From ZC4RG17 sp036380875 (GTDB lineage: Bacteria; Actinomycetota; Acidimicrobiia; Spongiisociales; ZC4RG35): a stretch of DNA of 64,000 nucleotides. How positions within the stretch are numbered: the first letter of the stretch is position 1; each line of letters opens with the position of its first letter. The stretch is from assembly GCA_036380875.1 (NCBI GenBank), contig DASVDX010000087.1:1-64000 (forward strand). Direction: 5' to 3'. The notes beneath the pieces were generated by a model. The model worked only from the letters and a program-made list of their open reading frames with translations. It was not told where the DNA came from and searched no databases. The translations under genes and the position numbers were made by a program. Positions 50,232-57,854 of this stretch are shown here, in pieces.

Positions 50232-51835
50232 CAGTCGACCGCCGCCATCGCCGTGTCCAGGCGAGGGTCGGCTGCCGCCGTTCTGAGACCGTCCGTCCCG
50301 ATCCGGATCACCGACATGGGCCCCCAACCCGACTGAGGGACCTCGAGAGACTCGACCGCATGGCCACGACGTTCCAGTTCCTCCACCAGGACGCGGCTGA
50401 CTCCCGGTTCGACCTGGACCGGCGAGCCGGCGCCCGAGCGGGGGAGAGGCACCATCCAGCGAGGGGCGGCCATCGCCAGCGCTGGCGCGTCGCCGTGGCC
50501 CATCACTCGCACGGCCAGTTGGACGACGAGTTGCGGCTGCATGAAACCCCCGCGAGTGCCGATGATCGCCGCCAGCCCGTCGCCAGCCCGAGTCCAGATC
50601 GTCGGTGACAGCGTGTGGAGGGGCCGTTTGCCGGGAGCGAGCTCGTTGGGATGCTCTCGCTCGAGGGTGAAGCCTCGCCCTCGGTCGTGGAGGAGGAATC
50701 CGGCCCCTTCGACCGAGATCCCCGACCCGATCCCATAGAAGTTCGACTGGATCAGAGAGACGCCCATGCCGTCGCGGTCGGTGACGCACATGAAGGCGGT
50801 GCCGCCACCCGGGCGACGGGCGGTGCCGACGTCCGCCGGCCGATCTGGAGAGTAGAGGTCGGCGAGCTGTTCGATCCGCTCCTCCGAGATCAGATCCTGC
50901 GGACGGACGGTCATCGTCTCGGGGTCGGCGAGGACGTCGTCGCGGTCCGAGGCGGCGAGCCGATACGCCTCGATCGCCAGATGCCAAGCCGCAGGCTCGT
51001 CCGGCGCAACCAACCCGATCCGCTGCACGATCCCCAGGGCGAGCAGGCTGATGTAGCCCTGGGAGTTGGGAGGGATCGTCCATCCGGTGTTACCGAACAA
51101 GTCCAGACCGAGCGGTTCGACCCAGTCGGCTTGCACACGGTCGAGGTCGTCGGGGGTGACGTGGCCTTCGAGTGCCCTGACGAGCGCGTCGCCGACCCGG
51201 CCCGAGTAGAACGCGGCCCGGCCCGACTCGGCGATGCCTTCGAGGGTGGCGGCCAGCTCCGGGCGACGAATGCGTTCCCCTTCGAGAGGAGGCCTGTGGT
51301 TGGGGTACATGGCAGCGGCCGACGGCTCATCGCCCAACTCGTCGTGGCGGGCGGCGAAGGCGGCGGCGAGCTCACGACTGGCCGGAAAACCATCCCGAGC
51401 GAGACGAATCGCCGGCTCCAGTATCTCGCCGAGGGAGAGTCGGCCGAACGACCGGTTCATCTCCAGCCAACCGTCTATGCAGCCGGGGACGGTGACGGCG
51501 GCCGGGTGGCGCTGTGGGATCTCGTCGGCGCCGGCCGCACGCAGGTCTTCGGCGAGACGGGCGGCACCGCTTCCCGCCCTGCCCGATGCATTCAGCGTCT
51601 TCGGCCTATCGCTTCCCGGTGCGACGATCAAGGCGAACAGATCACCGCCTATCCCACAGGTCTCGGGGGCGACGACCCCCTGAACGGCGTTGGCGGAGAT
51701 GGCGGCGTCCACGGCGTTGCCTCCTCGCGCCAGGGTGGCCATCGCAGCCTGGGTGGCGAGGCGGTGCGGGCTCACGGCAGCACCGCCGAACCCGGTCATT
51801 TCGGTCGGGCGAAGAGGGATGATCGGTGGGGCCAT
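50231..51835 (-). CDS. Gamma-glutamyltransferase family protein
   Basis: A 534-residue Ntn-hydrolase of the GGT family. The N-terminal half has ARGGNAVDAAISANAVQGVVAPETCGIGGD. The autoprocessing site that would create the new N-terminal Thr is in PGGGTAFMCVTDRDG, and GSGISVEGAGFLLHDRG, SPTIWTRAGDGLAAIIGTRGG are the substrate-loop region. No signal peptide is visible, unlike most secreted GGTs, so it may act in the cytoplasm on glutathione-like or gamma-glutamyl compounds, or as an acylase. Confidence 0.9.
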   Translation of the reverse strand: MAPPIIPLRPTEMTGFGGAAVSPHRLATQAAMATLARGGNAVDAAISANAVQGVVAPETCGIGGDLFALIVAPGSDRPKTLNASGRAGSGAARLAEDLRAAGADEIPQRHPAAVTVPGCIDGWLEMNRSFGRLSLGEILEPAIRLARDGFPASRELAAAFAARHDELGDEPSAAAMYPNHRPPLEGERIRRPELAATLEGIAESGRAAFYSGRVGDALVRALEGHVTPDDLDRVQADWVEPLGLDLFGNTGWTIPPNSQGYISLLALGIVQRIGLVAPDEPAAWHLAIEAYRLAASDRDDVLADPETMTVRPQDLISEERIEQLADLYSPDRPADVGTARRPGGGTAFMCVTDRDGMGVSLIQSNFYGIGSGISVEGAGFLLHDRGRGFTLEREHPNELAPGKRPLHTLSPTIWTRAGDGLAAIIGTRGGFMQPQLVVQLAVRVMGHGDAPALAMAAPRWMVPLPRSGAGSPVQVEPGVSRVLVEELERRGHAVESLEVPQSGWGPMSVIRIGTDGLRTAAADPRLDTAMAAVD

Positions 51836-51839
51836 CGGG

Positions 51840-52457
51840 TCAGCGCCGCAGGTCCGGGACGACCCGGTTGAGGGCGTCGAGGACAGCCCGGACCACAGCC
51901 CGCGATTCGTCCTCGTCGACTAGTGCCGAGCCCACCATCAGCCGCTCCTGCTGATTGGTGACGAGCACGATCTGCGCTACCGCCACCCGCCGCGAACCGA
52001 GTGTGGGGACGTCCACCGAAGCCACCGCAAACGAGGCGTCGGAGTGGAGCGCCTGGCCGAGTGCCTCGAGCACGGCTTCAGCCACCAGGCGGTTCCGTGT
52101 CGCTCGCGCCGCGGCACCTGTTGTTTCGCCTGTGAGCAGCTCGTCGTGCCACTCCAACGTCACTTTGACCGAGGACTTCGACCCGTTGGTCGTTTCGACG
52201 ATGTCGACTATGGCCGGGCGGTCCCCGCTCGACAGGTCGGTATCGGCGAGTTGGACGACGGAGACGATCCTGCGGTCGACATCGATCCCGAACGCGGCGG
52301 CGGCCAGCGACTGAACGTCTCGGACCACCTGCTTGGCGGGCTTGTTCGTCCGGGCGAGCACGTGGATCTCCTCGAGGCGCGACTCCGTGCCGACGACGCG
52401 TACGGCTTCGACGCCGTCCAGGCGGGCGAGCTTCTCCTGGAGTGCTGAGACATCCAT
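51840..52457 (-). CDS. Conserved-looking protein of unknown function
   Basis: A 205-residue soluble protein that I do not recognise. The first 70 residues look like a small alpha-beta (ACT-like) module: LQEKLARLDGVEAVRVVG, EIHVLARTNKPAKQVVRDVQ, AAFGIDVDRRIVSVVQL. The second part has two similar segments (VKVTLEWHDELLTGET and VAVAQIVLVTNQQERLMVGSA) separated by a helix, suggestive of a duplicated domain. No membrane helix or cofactor motif. TACCCT 8 bases upstream of the ATG suggests a leaderless transcript. Confidence 0.7.
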   Translation of the reverse strand: MDVSALQEKLARLDGVEAVRVVGTESRLEEIHVLARTNKPAKQVVRDVQSLAAAAFGIDVDRRIVSVVQLADTDLSSGDRPAIVDIVETTNGSKSSVKVTLEWHDELLTGETTGAAARATRNRLVAEAVLEALGQALHSDASFAVASVDVPTLGSRRVAVAQIVLVTNQQERLMVGSALVDEDESRAVVRAVLDALNRVVPDLRR

Positions 52458-52465
52458 CGTCGGGG

Positions 52466-52471
52466 AGGGTA
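52466..52471 (-). promoter_or_regulatory. TACCCT -10 element, leaderless start
   Basis: On the minus strand TACCCT is followed by 8 bases and the ATG at 52457, with no ribosome-binding site. Confidence 0.45.
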
Positions 52472-52802
52472 CACGTCGGATTGTGCACCTCTATCCCTCA
52501 ATATCGGAGGATCACCAGCCGATGTACCTGTTGAGCAGCAGGGCCCCGACGGCTACATTCTGAGCGCCGCCACGGAGGCGACGCCACGTCGTACGGTTGC
52601 GCAGCCGTCTACGAGGTTTGAGAAGCGGGCGAGTCAGGGGCTGGAGATGTTGACAACCGAAGGTTCCCGGAGAGGATCCGGGAGCATGCGGGGTACCCCG
52701 GCGAAGCGATTGGCCTAGATCGACCCAACGACCCAAGCGGAGCGGAACGTGACATCGAGCAGGAGTGCTCGATGAACACAATCCAGTAGGTGGTCGAAGA
52801 AT
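52472..52802 (+). other. Long untranslated region with several hairpins upstream of the peptide/HD-GYP genes
   Basis: About 330 bases with no credible gene. It holds a TTGACA (52650-52655), a hairpin TCCCGGA/TCCGGGA (52665-52683), the palindrome CGGGGTACCCCG (52689-52700) and a perfect 9-base stem CATCGAGCA/TGCTCGATG with loop GGAG (52753-52774) shortly before the peptide ATG. Together they suggest a structured mRNA leader. I could not match it to a known c-di-GMP riboswitch (GEMM) core. Confidence 0.45.
52753..52774 (+). other. Perfect 9-bp hairpin with GGAG loop
   Basis: CATCGAGCA (52753-52761), loop GGAG, TGCTCGATG (52766-52774). It ends 28 bases before the ATG of the 29-residue peptide gene. 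The purine-rich loop could be a protein- or ribosome-binding element. Confidence 0.6.
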
Positions 52803-52892
52803 ATGAAGGGCAAGCTCGTTCGGATCCTTGCCGCGGCCAGCAGCCTTGCAGCCCTCATTGCTGCAGGTTCGGCCAATTTCAAGATCGGCTGA
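52803..52892 (+). CDS. Candidate 29-residue membrane-active or secreted peptide
   Basis: A short frame starting ATG 52803 and ending TGA 52892. The predicted peptide begins MKGKLVRIL (two or three positive charges), continues as an Ala/Leu/Ile-rich hydrophobic helix and ends GSANFKIG. AGGTGG lies 9 bases upstream. It sits 31 bases before the first HD-GYP gene. The layout (positive start, hydrophobic core, short polar tail) is that of an exported signalling peptide or a small membrane peptide; AgrD-type autoinducer peptides are of similar size but contain a Cys or Ser for the ring, and here only Ser is available. Speculative without conservation data. Confidence 0.4.
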   Translation: MKGKLVRILAAASSLAALIAAGSANFKIG

Positions 52893-52923
52893 CCCGCCTC
52901 GTCGGGGACCCGCGAAAACTCGT

Positions 52924-54228
52924 ATGAGCACTGTAAGACGACGCCAACTCCGAATTGCGGCCCTCTATCTCGTCCTTGGGTTGAGCGCGCTCGCCGCGGT
53001 GTTGGTGTTCGCCGATCCACCCGGTTGGACCCTTTGGTTCGTCTTCGCTGTCGCCTTCGCCGCCCTGGAGTGGAACGCGGTCGAAGTCAACGACAGGCTG
53101 TTCCAGAGCTCTGGCTCCATGGTGGCTATCACCGCCGGGACCGTGTTCGCGTTGTCTTCGGATTCGAGTGCCGTGTATGCCATGGCCCTCATGGCGGTGC
53201 TCGGGCCGCTGGTTCCTGCGGACATCAAGCACCGTCGTTGGTTCCAGCCCGTGGCGAACCTCGGTCAGCTGATACTCGCAGCCGTCGCCGCAGGACTCGT
53301 CCTCGACTCGACCCTCGGTGACATCACCCGGATCGACTCCTCGGTCTTGCTGCGCGTGGCGATGGCCGGTGCTGCGGCGTCGGTTGTCCACTCGGTGATC
53401 AACTTCGCTCTGGTTTCGGTGGCCGTGCGGTCCGTCTATGGCAACCGAAACCTGCTGCCCTGGTCGGGCATCCACATGCTCGTCTCGTCCCAGGTCGTGA
53501 TGGGTGTGGTTGGAGGTCTTCTCGGTGCGGCCTTCCGAGTGGTCGACAAGACCGCTGTCATCGTGTTGATACTCGTCGTCTACCTGGTGGCTCACTTGTC
53601 GCTGGCTTCTTACTCCCAGCTCCGGGAGGCGCATCAGGCCGCTCTCCGTGGCTTCGTCAAAGCGCTCGAAGCCCGGGACCTCTACACCCGTGGCCACACC
53701 GAACGCGTCGCCTACTTCGCCCAGCTCATCGGCGAGGAGCTCCGTTTCACCGGCACCCAGCTGGAGCGGCTTCGGTGGGCCTGTCTCATACATGACCTCG
53801 GCAAGCTGGCCATTCCCGGCGAGCTCCTCTCCAAACCCCAGCTGACACCAGAGGAGTTCGAAGAGATGCGGCAGGCCGCCGGCAAGGTCCAGTCGATCCT
53901 GGCCGAAGTGGACTTCCTCCGGCCAATGGTGTCCATCTCCGGGGTCCACTACATCGATCTGGATCGTTTCGATCCGTCCAATTGGTCGCTCGAGGCGTCG
54001 ATCGTCGCTACCGCCGATGCCTTCGACGCTCTCACTTCGACACGGCGATATCGCATGGCAATGAGCCAGCAAGAGGCGTTCGAGGAGCTGCGTTCCGACA
54101 CCTCGGGCCGCTTCTATCCGGATGTGGTCGATGCCCTCGAACGAGCTCTGGAGAGGACCGGCGAGGTCTACGGCGCCACGAGCTCCACCCGAACGACCGA
54201 CACGCGGGAGGGGGCGCGCCTTGCCTAA
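52924..54228 (+). CDS. Membrane HD-GYP-like protein with a degenerate GYP motif
   Basis: A 434-residue protein. Residues about 1-225 form six or seven membrane helices of a MASE-like sensor domain. An HD domain follows: RDLYTRGHTERVAYFAQLIG, LIHDLGKLAIP (HD pair), then STRRYR in ADAFDALTSTRRYRMAMS. The usual HHExxDGxGYP is VHYIDLDRFDP, so the GYP motif itself is lost. HD-GYP proteins hydrolyse cyclic di-GMP; without GYP the activity may be changed or absent. It is followed by a second HD protein with overlap at 54221. Confidence 0.88.
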   Translation: MSTVRRRQLRIAALYLVLGLSALAAVLVFADPPGWTLWFVFAVAFAALEWNAVEVNDRLFQSSGSMVAITAGTVFALSSDSSAVYAMALMAVLGPLVPADIKHRRWFQPVANLGQLILAAVAAGLVLDSTLGDITRIDSSVLLRVAMAGAAASVVHSVINFALVSVAVRSVYGNRNLLPWSGIHMLVSSQVVMGVVGGLLGAAFRVVDKTAVIVLILVVYLVAHLSLASYSQLREAHQAALRGFVKALEARDLYTRGHTERVAYFAQLIGEELRFTGTQLERLRWACLIHDLGKLAIPGELLSKPQLTPEEFEEMRQAAGKVQSILAEVDFLRPMVSISGVHYIDLDRFDPSNWSLEASIVATADAFDALTSTRRYRMAMSQQEAFEELRSDTSGRFYPDVVDALERALERTGEVYGATSSTRTTDTREGARLA

Positions 54229-55447
54229 GCGAATCGTCTGGCGCATTCTCGTCGCCGCTGTCGTCGTCGCGTCCACGGTCGCCAGCGCCCTCGTCGTGTC
54301 CGATTCGGACGTTCCGCTGACGCGGGCAGTGATCGCCGCGCTCGCCGCCGGTGCCGCATCGTTCGTCGCCCCGGCAGTTTCGAGCCGCAACCGCCTCACT
54401 CTCGCGATCTCGGTCGGCGCCGCGTTGCCCTTCGTCCTCGTCGACGGCCGATTCGAGGCGGCTGGAACGATGGCCGTGTTCTTCCTCGGTGGCACTCTTC
54501 TCGCCTTGACCGAATACATACGCCGGGGCTCGGTTCGCAGGTCGCTCCTCTACGCAGGTCGTCTGTTCGTCGGCTACTGCGGCTTCGTCTTCGCCTTCGG
54601 TGCGATGAGGAACCTCGTCGGCGGTTCCCTCGGGTCGTCCGGATGGGACGCGTTGATCGCCTTCTTCGTCGGCGGTGTGATCTGGATCGGGATCGACCTG
54701 GCTCTGTGGTCGGGAACCGCCTCCAACGACGCCCGCGTGTCGCCGCGCTTCGTCGCCCTCTCCGGCCTGAAGGACCTGAACGTGTTCATCACTTTGATCG
54801 CCACCGGCGGTCTGTTCGGGATGATGTACGGGGCGATCGGATGGTGGGCGCTTCCGGTGGCCCTCCTACCGTACAGCTTCGCCCACGGTGCCTTCCGTCG
54901 CTTCCAGGAGACCAAGTCGACCTATCGGCAGACGATTCGGGCCCTCGCCCAGATTCCCGAGGTCGCCGGGCTCAACCTCAGCGGCCATTCCGACCGCACC
55001 GCGGCGCTGGCCGTGGCCATGGCCCAGGACATGGGCTTGAGTCCCGAGGAAGTCGAGGACGTCGAATTCGCGGCTCTGATGCACGACATTGGTCACATCA
55101 CGCTCAACGACCCAACGGTCGCCGAGCATGGGTGGACGCGGGAGGACCTCGCCCGGTGGGGCGCCGAGATCATCGCCGGCGCCCCGTCGCTGGACCGGGT
55201 GGCGAGTCATGTGCGGCGCCAATACGAGCCGTACCGCAACCCCGGCGAAGAATCGGATCCCTCGGTCTCCAAGGTCTCCCGCATCATCAAGACGGCGTCG
55301 GCCTACGACGCTCACCGGATGGGCGAAGGCCTGTCACAACTCGAGGCACTGGAGCGACTGCACCAGGGCGCCGCCTACGAGTACGACCCCGAGGTCGTCG
55401 CCTCCCTGCGTCGCGTTCTCGAATCGGGAGTCTCGGTCAACGCTTGA
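54221..55447 (+). CDS. Second membrane HD-domain protein
   Basis: A 408-residue protein starting at TTG 54221 (GGAGG at about 54207) inside the end of the preceding gene. It has seven or so membrane helices (residues about 1-215) and an HD domain: SGHSDRTAALAVAMAQDMGL and LMHDIGHITLNDP. HHE/GYP is replaced by HVRRQYEPYRNPGEESDPSV, and IIKTASAYDAHRMG matches the end of the HD-GYP fold. Both genes share this decay, so they may be a sensory pair rather than phosphodiesterases. The stop overlaps the convergent DUF5317 gene by 11 bases. Confidence 0.88.
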   Translation: MPKRIVWRILVAAVVVASTVASALVVSDSDVPLTRAVIAALAAGAASFVAPAVSSRNRLTLAISVGAALPFVLVDGRFEAAGTMAVFFLGGTLLALTEYIRRGSVRRSLLYAGRLFVGYCGFVFAFGAMRNLVGGSLGSSGWDALIAFFVGGVIWIGIDLALWSGTASNDARVSPRFVALSGLKDLNVFITLIATGGLFGMMYGAIGWWALPVALLPYSFAHGAFRRFQETKSTYRQTIRALAQIPEVAGLNLSGHSDRTAALAVAMAQDMGLSPEEVEDVEFAALMHDIGHITLNDPTVAEHGWTREDLARWGAEIIAGAPSLDRVASHVRRQYEPYRNPGEESDPSVSKVSRIIKTASAYDAHRMGEGLSQLEALERLHQGAAYEYDPEVVASLRRVLESGVSVNA

Positions 55448-56033
55448 CCGACGCCGACCCCGCCTGAGCACGAGCGCCTCGCTTGAACCAGCGCACCGGA
55501 CGCCGCAGTTCCGATTCGAGGAAACGGGCCAGACCGACGGCGAGGAACACGTCGCCGAGTGACACCACGTTTCCCTGGTTGCCGATTCGGATCGGTATCA
55601 CGTCAGCCAGAAACGGAAGCCGGGTGTTGGCATCCAGCATCACGTGCTTGTAGGAGCCTTCGACCGACATCGCCTGATCGGCGAAACCCGCCGCCACTTG
55701 CCAGGCTCCCTCGAGGACAGGCATGCCTCCGTTGAGGGCGATGACGGAGAAGTTCATGAGGACACCGACTCCGGCGAGCCACATCCCGGTCCGCTCCCGG
55801 TTGAGCACGACGAGGACCAGGAGCAGAACGAAAGAGGTCAGGATCATGGCCAGGCCAGCACCCTCGGCCCAAGAGGCTGAGGAAGGTAACCAGGCTGTTG
55901 CGATCTGCAGTAGGAATGCCAAAGGGAGAAGCCACCACATCCGGAGTTGGATGTCGCCGAGGTTGGTGAGCCTCCCACCTCGCAGGACTGCGATCGTCAT
56001 AGCCAGAAACAGGACGAGCGCAAGCCATAACAT
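55437..56033 (-). CDS. DUF5317 family membrane protein
   Basis: A 198-residue protein with five membrane helices, starting MLWLALVLFLAMTIAVLRGG. Conserved-looking stretches NGGMPVLEG, YKHVMLDANTRLPFLADVIPI and SLGDVFLAVGLARFLE match DUF5317. Function is unknown. A possible -10 TACCGT (56049-56044 on the minus strand) lies 10 bases before the ATG, so the leader is very short. Confidence 0.85.
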   Translation of the reverse strand: MLWLALVLFLAMTIAVLRGGRLTNLGDIQLRMWWLLPLAFLLQIATAWLPSSASWAEGAGLAMILTSFVLLLVLVVLNRERTGMWLAGVGVLMNFSVIALNGGMPVLEGAWQVAAGFADQAMSVEGSYKHVMLDANTRLPFLADVIPIRIGNQGNVVSLGDVFLAVGLARFLESELRRPVRWFKRGARAQAGSASVKR

Positions 56034-56043
56034 GCGTCAGCCG

Positions 56044-56051
56044 ACGGTATC
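56044..56051 (-). promoter_or_regulatory. GATACCGT -10 element upstream of the DUF5317 gene
   Basis: On the minus strand the octamer GATACCGT ends 10 bases before the ATG at 56033, giving at most a leader of a few bases. Same octamer as at 13216, 34116 and 4125. Confidence 0.4.
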
Positions 56052-56084
56052 ACAGCCCGCTACGTGAGCAAGGAGGAAGGGCAG

Positions 56085-56852
56085 TTGATTCGCTACGAAG
56101 TCTCGGGACGGCGGGCGACGATCACGATCGACGACCCCGAGCGGCGAAATCCGATGTCGACCGAGACGATGGTGGGCCTCGTCGACGCCACCCGCCGCGC
56201 CCTCGCCGACGATGACGTAGCGGTGATCGTCTACACCGGAGCGGGCGAAGCCGCCTTCAGCGCTGGGGGTGACCTGTCGGGTGGATTCGTCGACGACCCG
56301 ATCGGCTTGCACCGGTCGCGTGGAGCATTGGCCGACCTCTTCCGGCTCATCGTCCGCGGGGGCAAGCCGACCGTCGCCCGGGTCAACGGCCACGCCCTCG
56401 CCGGGGGCTTTGGTCTGGCGGTGGCGTGCGACATCGTCATATGTGTCGAAGACGCCAAGCTCGGGACTCCTGAGATCTCTGTCGGGCTGTGGCCCATGAT
56501 GATCTCCGCGGTGCTGCTGCGGTCGATGCCTCGCAAGGTCGTACTCGACCTGATGATGACGGGACGACTCATCGACCCCGAGGAGGCCCAGCGACTCGGT
56601 GCAGTTTCACGCGTCGTGGCTCGTCACCAACTCGACTCCGCAGTCGACGAGGTGGTGGAGAGTCTCTCGAGCAAGAGTTCGGCCATCCTCGAGTTGGGCC
56701 GCGACAGCTTCTACTCCGTCGCCGACCTGGACTTCGACTCGGCCCTCGATCGCCTCCAGGGAGGGCTGACGGCGGTGGCGCTCACCGAAGATGCCCGCGA
56801 GGGAGTCGCCGCCTTCTTGGAGAAACGCACGCCGAACTGGTCGGGCAGATAG
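56085..56852 (+). CDS. Enoyl-CoA hydratase/isomerase family protein
   Basis: A crotonase-fold protein of 255 residues. It has the start RYEVSGRRATITIDDPERRNPMS, first oxyanion segment AAFSAGGDLSG, second oxyanion segment NGHALAGGFGLAVACDIVI and the catalytic-region GTPEISVGLWPMMISAVLLR. Of the two glutamates of true hydratases, one equivalent (in TPEIS) is present and the other is not obvious, so hydratase versus isomerase/other activity is open. I prefer TTG 56085, which has AGGAGG 8 bases upstream, over GTG 56064, which has none. Confidence 0.88.
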   Translation: MIRYEVSGRRATITIDDPERRNPMSTETMVGLVDATRRALADDDVAVIVYTGAGEAAFSAGGDLSGGFVDDPIGLHRSRGALADLFRLIVRGGKPTVARVNGHALAGGFGLAVACDIVICVEDAKLGTPEISVGLWPMMISAVLLRSMPRKVVLDLMMTGRLIDPEEAQRLGAVSRVVARHQLDSAVDEVVESLSSKSSAILELGRDSFYSVADLDFDSALDRLQGGLTAVALTEDAREGVAAFLEKRTPNWSGR

Positions 56853-56971
56853 AGCCTCCACGCGCCCGACGGTTTGTGGCCGGTTCTCGTCACACCCGGC
56901 TTGGTCTGCCACAGCTAGTTCTCTCGGCTCGGTCGGGTCCTTGGACATCTAGGAAAATCACCCATCAGAGT

Positions 56972-56977
56972 TAGCCT
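56972..56977 (+). promoter_or_regulatory. TAGCCT -10 element, leaderless start of the sortase gene
   Basis: TAGCCT ends 8 bases before the GTG at 56986 and there is no ribosome-binding site between. A leaderless transcript is likely. Confidence 0.45.
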
Positions 56978-56985
56978 TCCCCCCA

Positions 56986-57708
56986 GTGGGAACTCGCCGC
57001 ATTCTTCGTCGCGTGGGCTGGGCACTGATCGTTGGTGCCTGCCTCGTGCTGGCCTTTCTCGGTTACCAGCTCTACATCACCGACTTGCTCAACGATCGCG
57101 TCCAGGCCGAGGCGATGGCGTCGCTGGATGCCGAGCTCGCCGAACGGCGCAGCCAACTCCCCGAACCCGAGGAAGTGCCGGTCACGGTCCCCGAGGAGGA
57201 GCCGGAGACACCCGCTTTCGTCCGCACCAGCTTCGTGCCGGAGGCAGGCGTGCCCGAGGGAGAGGCTCTCGGTCGGATGACGATCGAAAAGATCGGGGTA
57301 GACGAGGTCGTTTTCGAGGGAGTCGACAGCGACACGCTGAAGAAAGGCCCGGGTCACATGCCCTGGACCCCGGTGCCGGGCCAGCCAGGAAACGCCGTGA
57401 TCTCGGGCCACCGAACCACCTATGGGCGGCCTTTCTACGACCTCGATCAGCTCGAGGTCGGAGACGAGATCCACGTGGAGACGGCGGTCGGAGAGCACGT
57501 CTTCGAAATCCGCGAGATCCACATCGTCGAACCGGACGACGTCTGGGTCACCGAGGAGAAGCCGGGGGCGTGGCTGACGCTCACGACATGCCACCCACAC
57601 TTCTCGGCCCGAGAGAGGCTCGTCGTTCAGGCGGAGTTGGTCCAGGGGCCCAACGCCGAATACGCCAGCCTCCTCGCGAGTCAAGCGGAGGCGGAGCAGG
57701 ACGCATGA
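56986..57708 (+). CDS. Sortase (class E/F-like)
   Basis: A 240-residue membrane-anchored sortase: helix near the N-terminus (VGWALIVGACLVLAFLGYQLY), an acidic coiled linker (residues about 35-75), and a sortase beta-barrel. The catalytic set is visible: His142 in ISGHRTTYG, Cys202 in LTTCHPHFS and the Arg shortly after in SARERLVVQ. The TTCHPHFSARERL pattern is that of actinobacterial class E/F enzymes. No protein with a recognisable LPxTG-type signal is in the window, so its substrate is elsewhere. It is followed by a tiny membrane gene (ATGA). Confidence 0.9.
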   Translation: MGTRRILRRVGWALIVGACLVLAFLGYQLYITDLLNDRVQAEAMASLDAELAERRSQLPEPEEVPVTVPEEEPETPAFVRTSFVPEAGVPEGEALGRMTIEKIGVDEVVFEGVDSDTLKKGPGHMPWTPVPGQPGNAVISGHRTTYGRPFYDLDQLEVGDEIHVETAVGEHVFEIREIHIVEPDDVWVTEEKPGAWLTLTTCHPHFSARERLVVQAELVQGPNAEYASLLASQAEAEQDA

Positions 57709-57854
57709 GGCGTCTCTGGAGAGCGCTGCCTGGGCCGGCTCCGCTCAGAGCTCTGGAGCTCTTGGTGCTGGCGGCCGTCGCCCTCGTTGCCCTCTTCTTT
57801 CTGTTCGAATGGGCGGGAGGCCTGCTCGACTCTGGCGGCGTGATCGGAGCCTGA
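57705..57854 (+). CDS. Tiny membrane protein coupled to the sortase
   Basis: A 49-residue protein with one strong membrane helix (LELLVLAAVALVALFFLFEW) and a short basic N-terminus (MRRLWRALPGPAPLR). The ATG overlaps the sortase stop (ATGA at 57705), so it is translated with it. It may be a sortase accessory or stability factor; no family recognised. The stop directly abuts the convergent TlpA-like gene. Confidence 0.65.
   Translation: MRRLWRALPGPAPLRALELLVLAAVALVALFFLFEWAGGLLDSGGVIGA

Noticed and set aside
52472..52802. A GEMM-type c-di-GMP riboswitch upstream of the HD proteins
   Set aside because: The conserved core (such as GCAAAGCC-like segments) is missing; only generic hairpins are seen.
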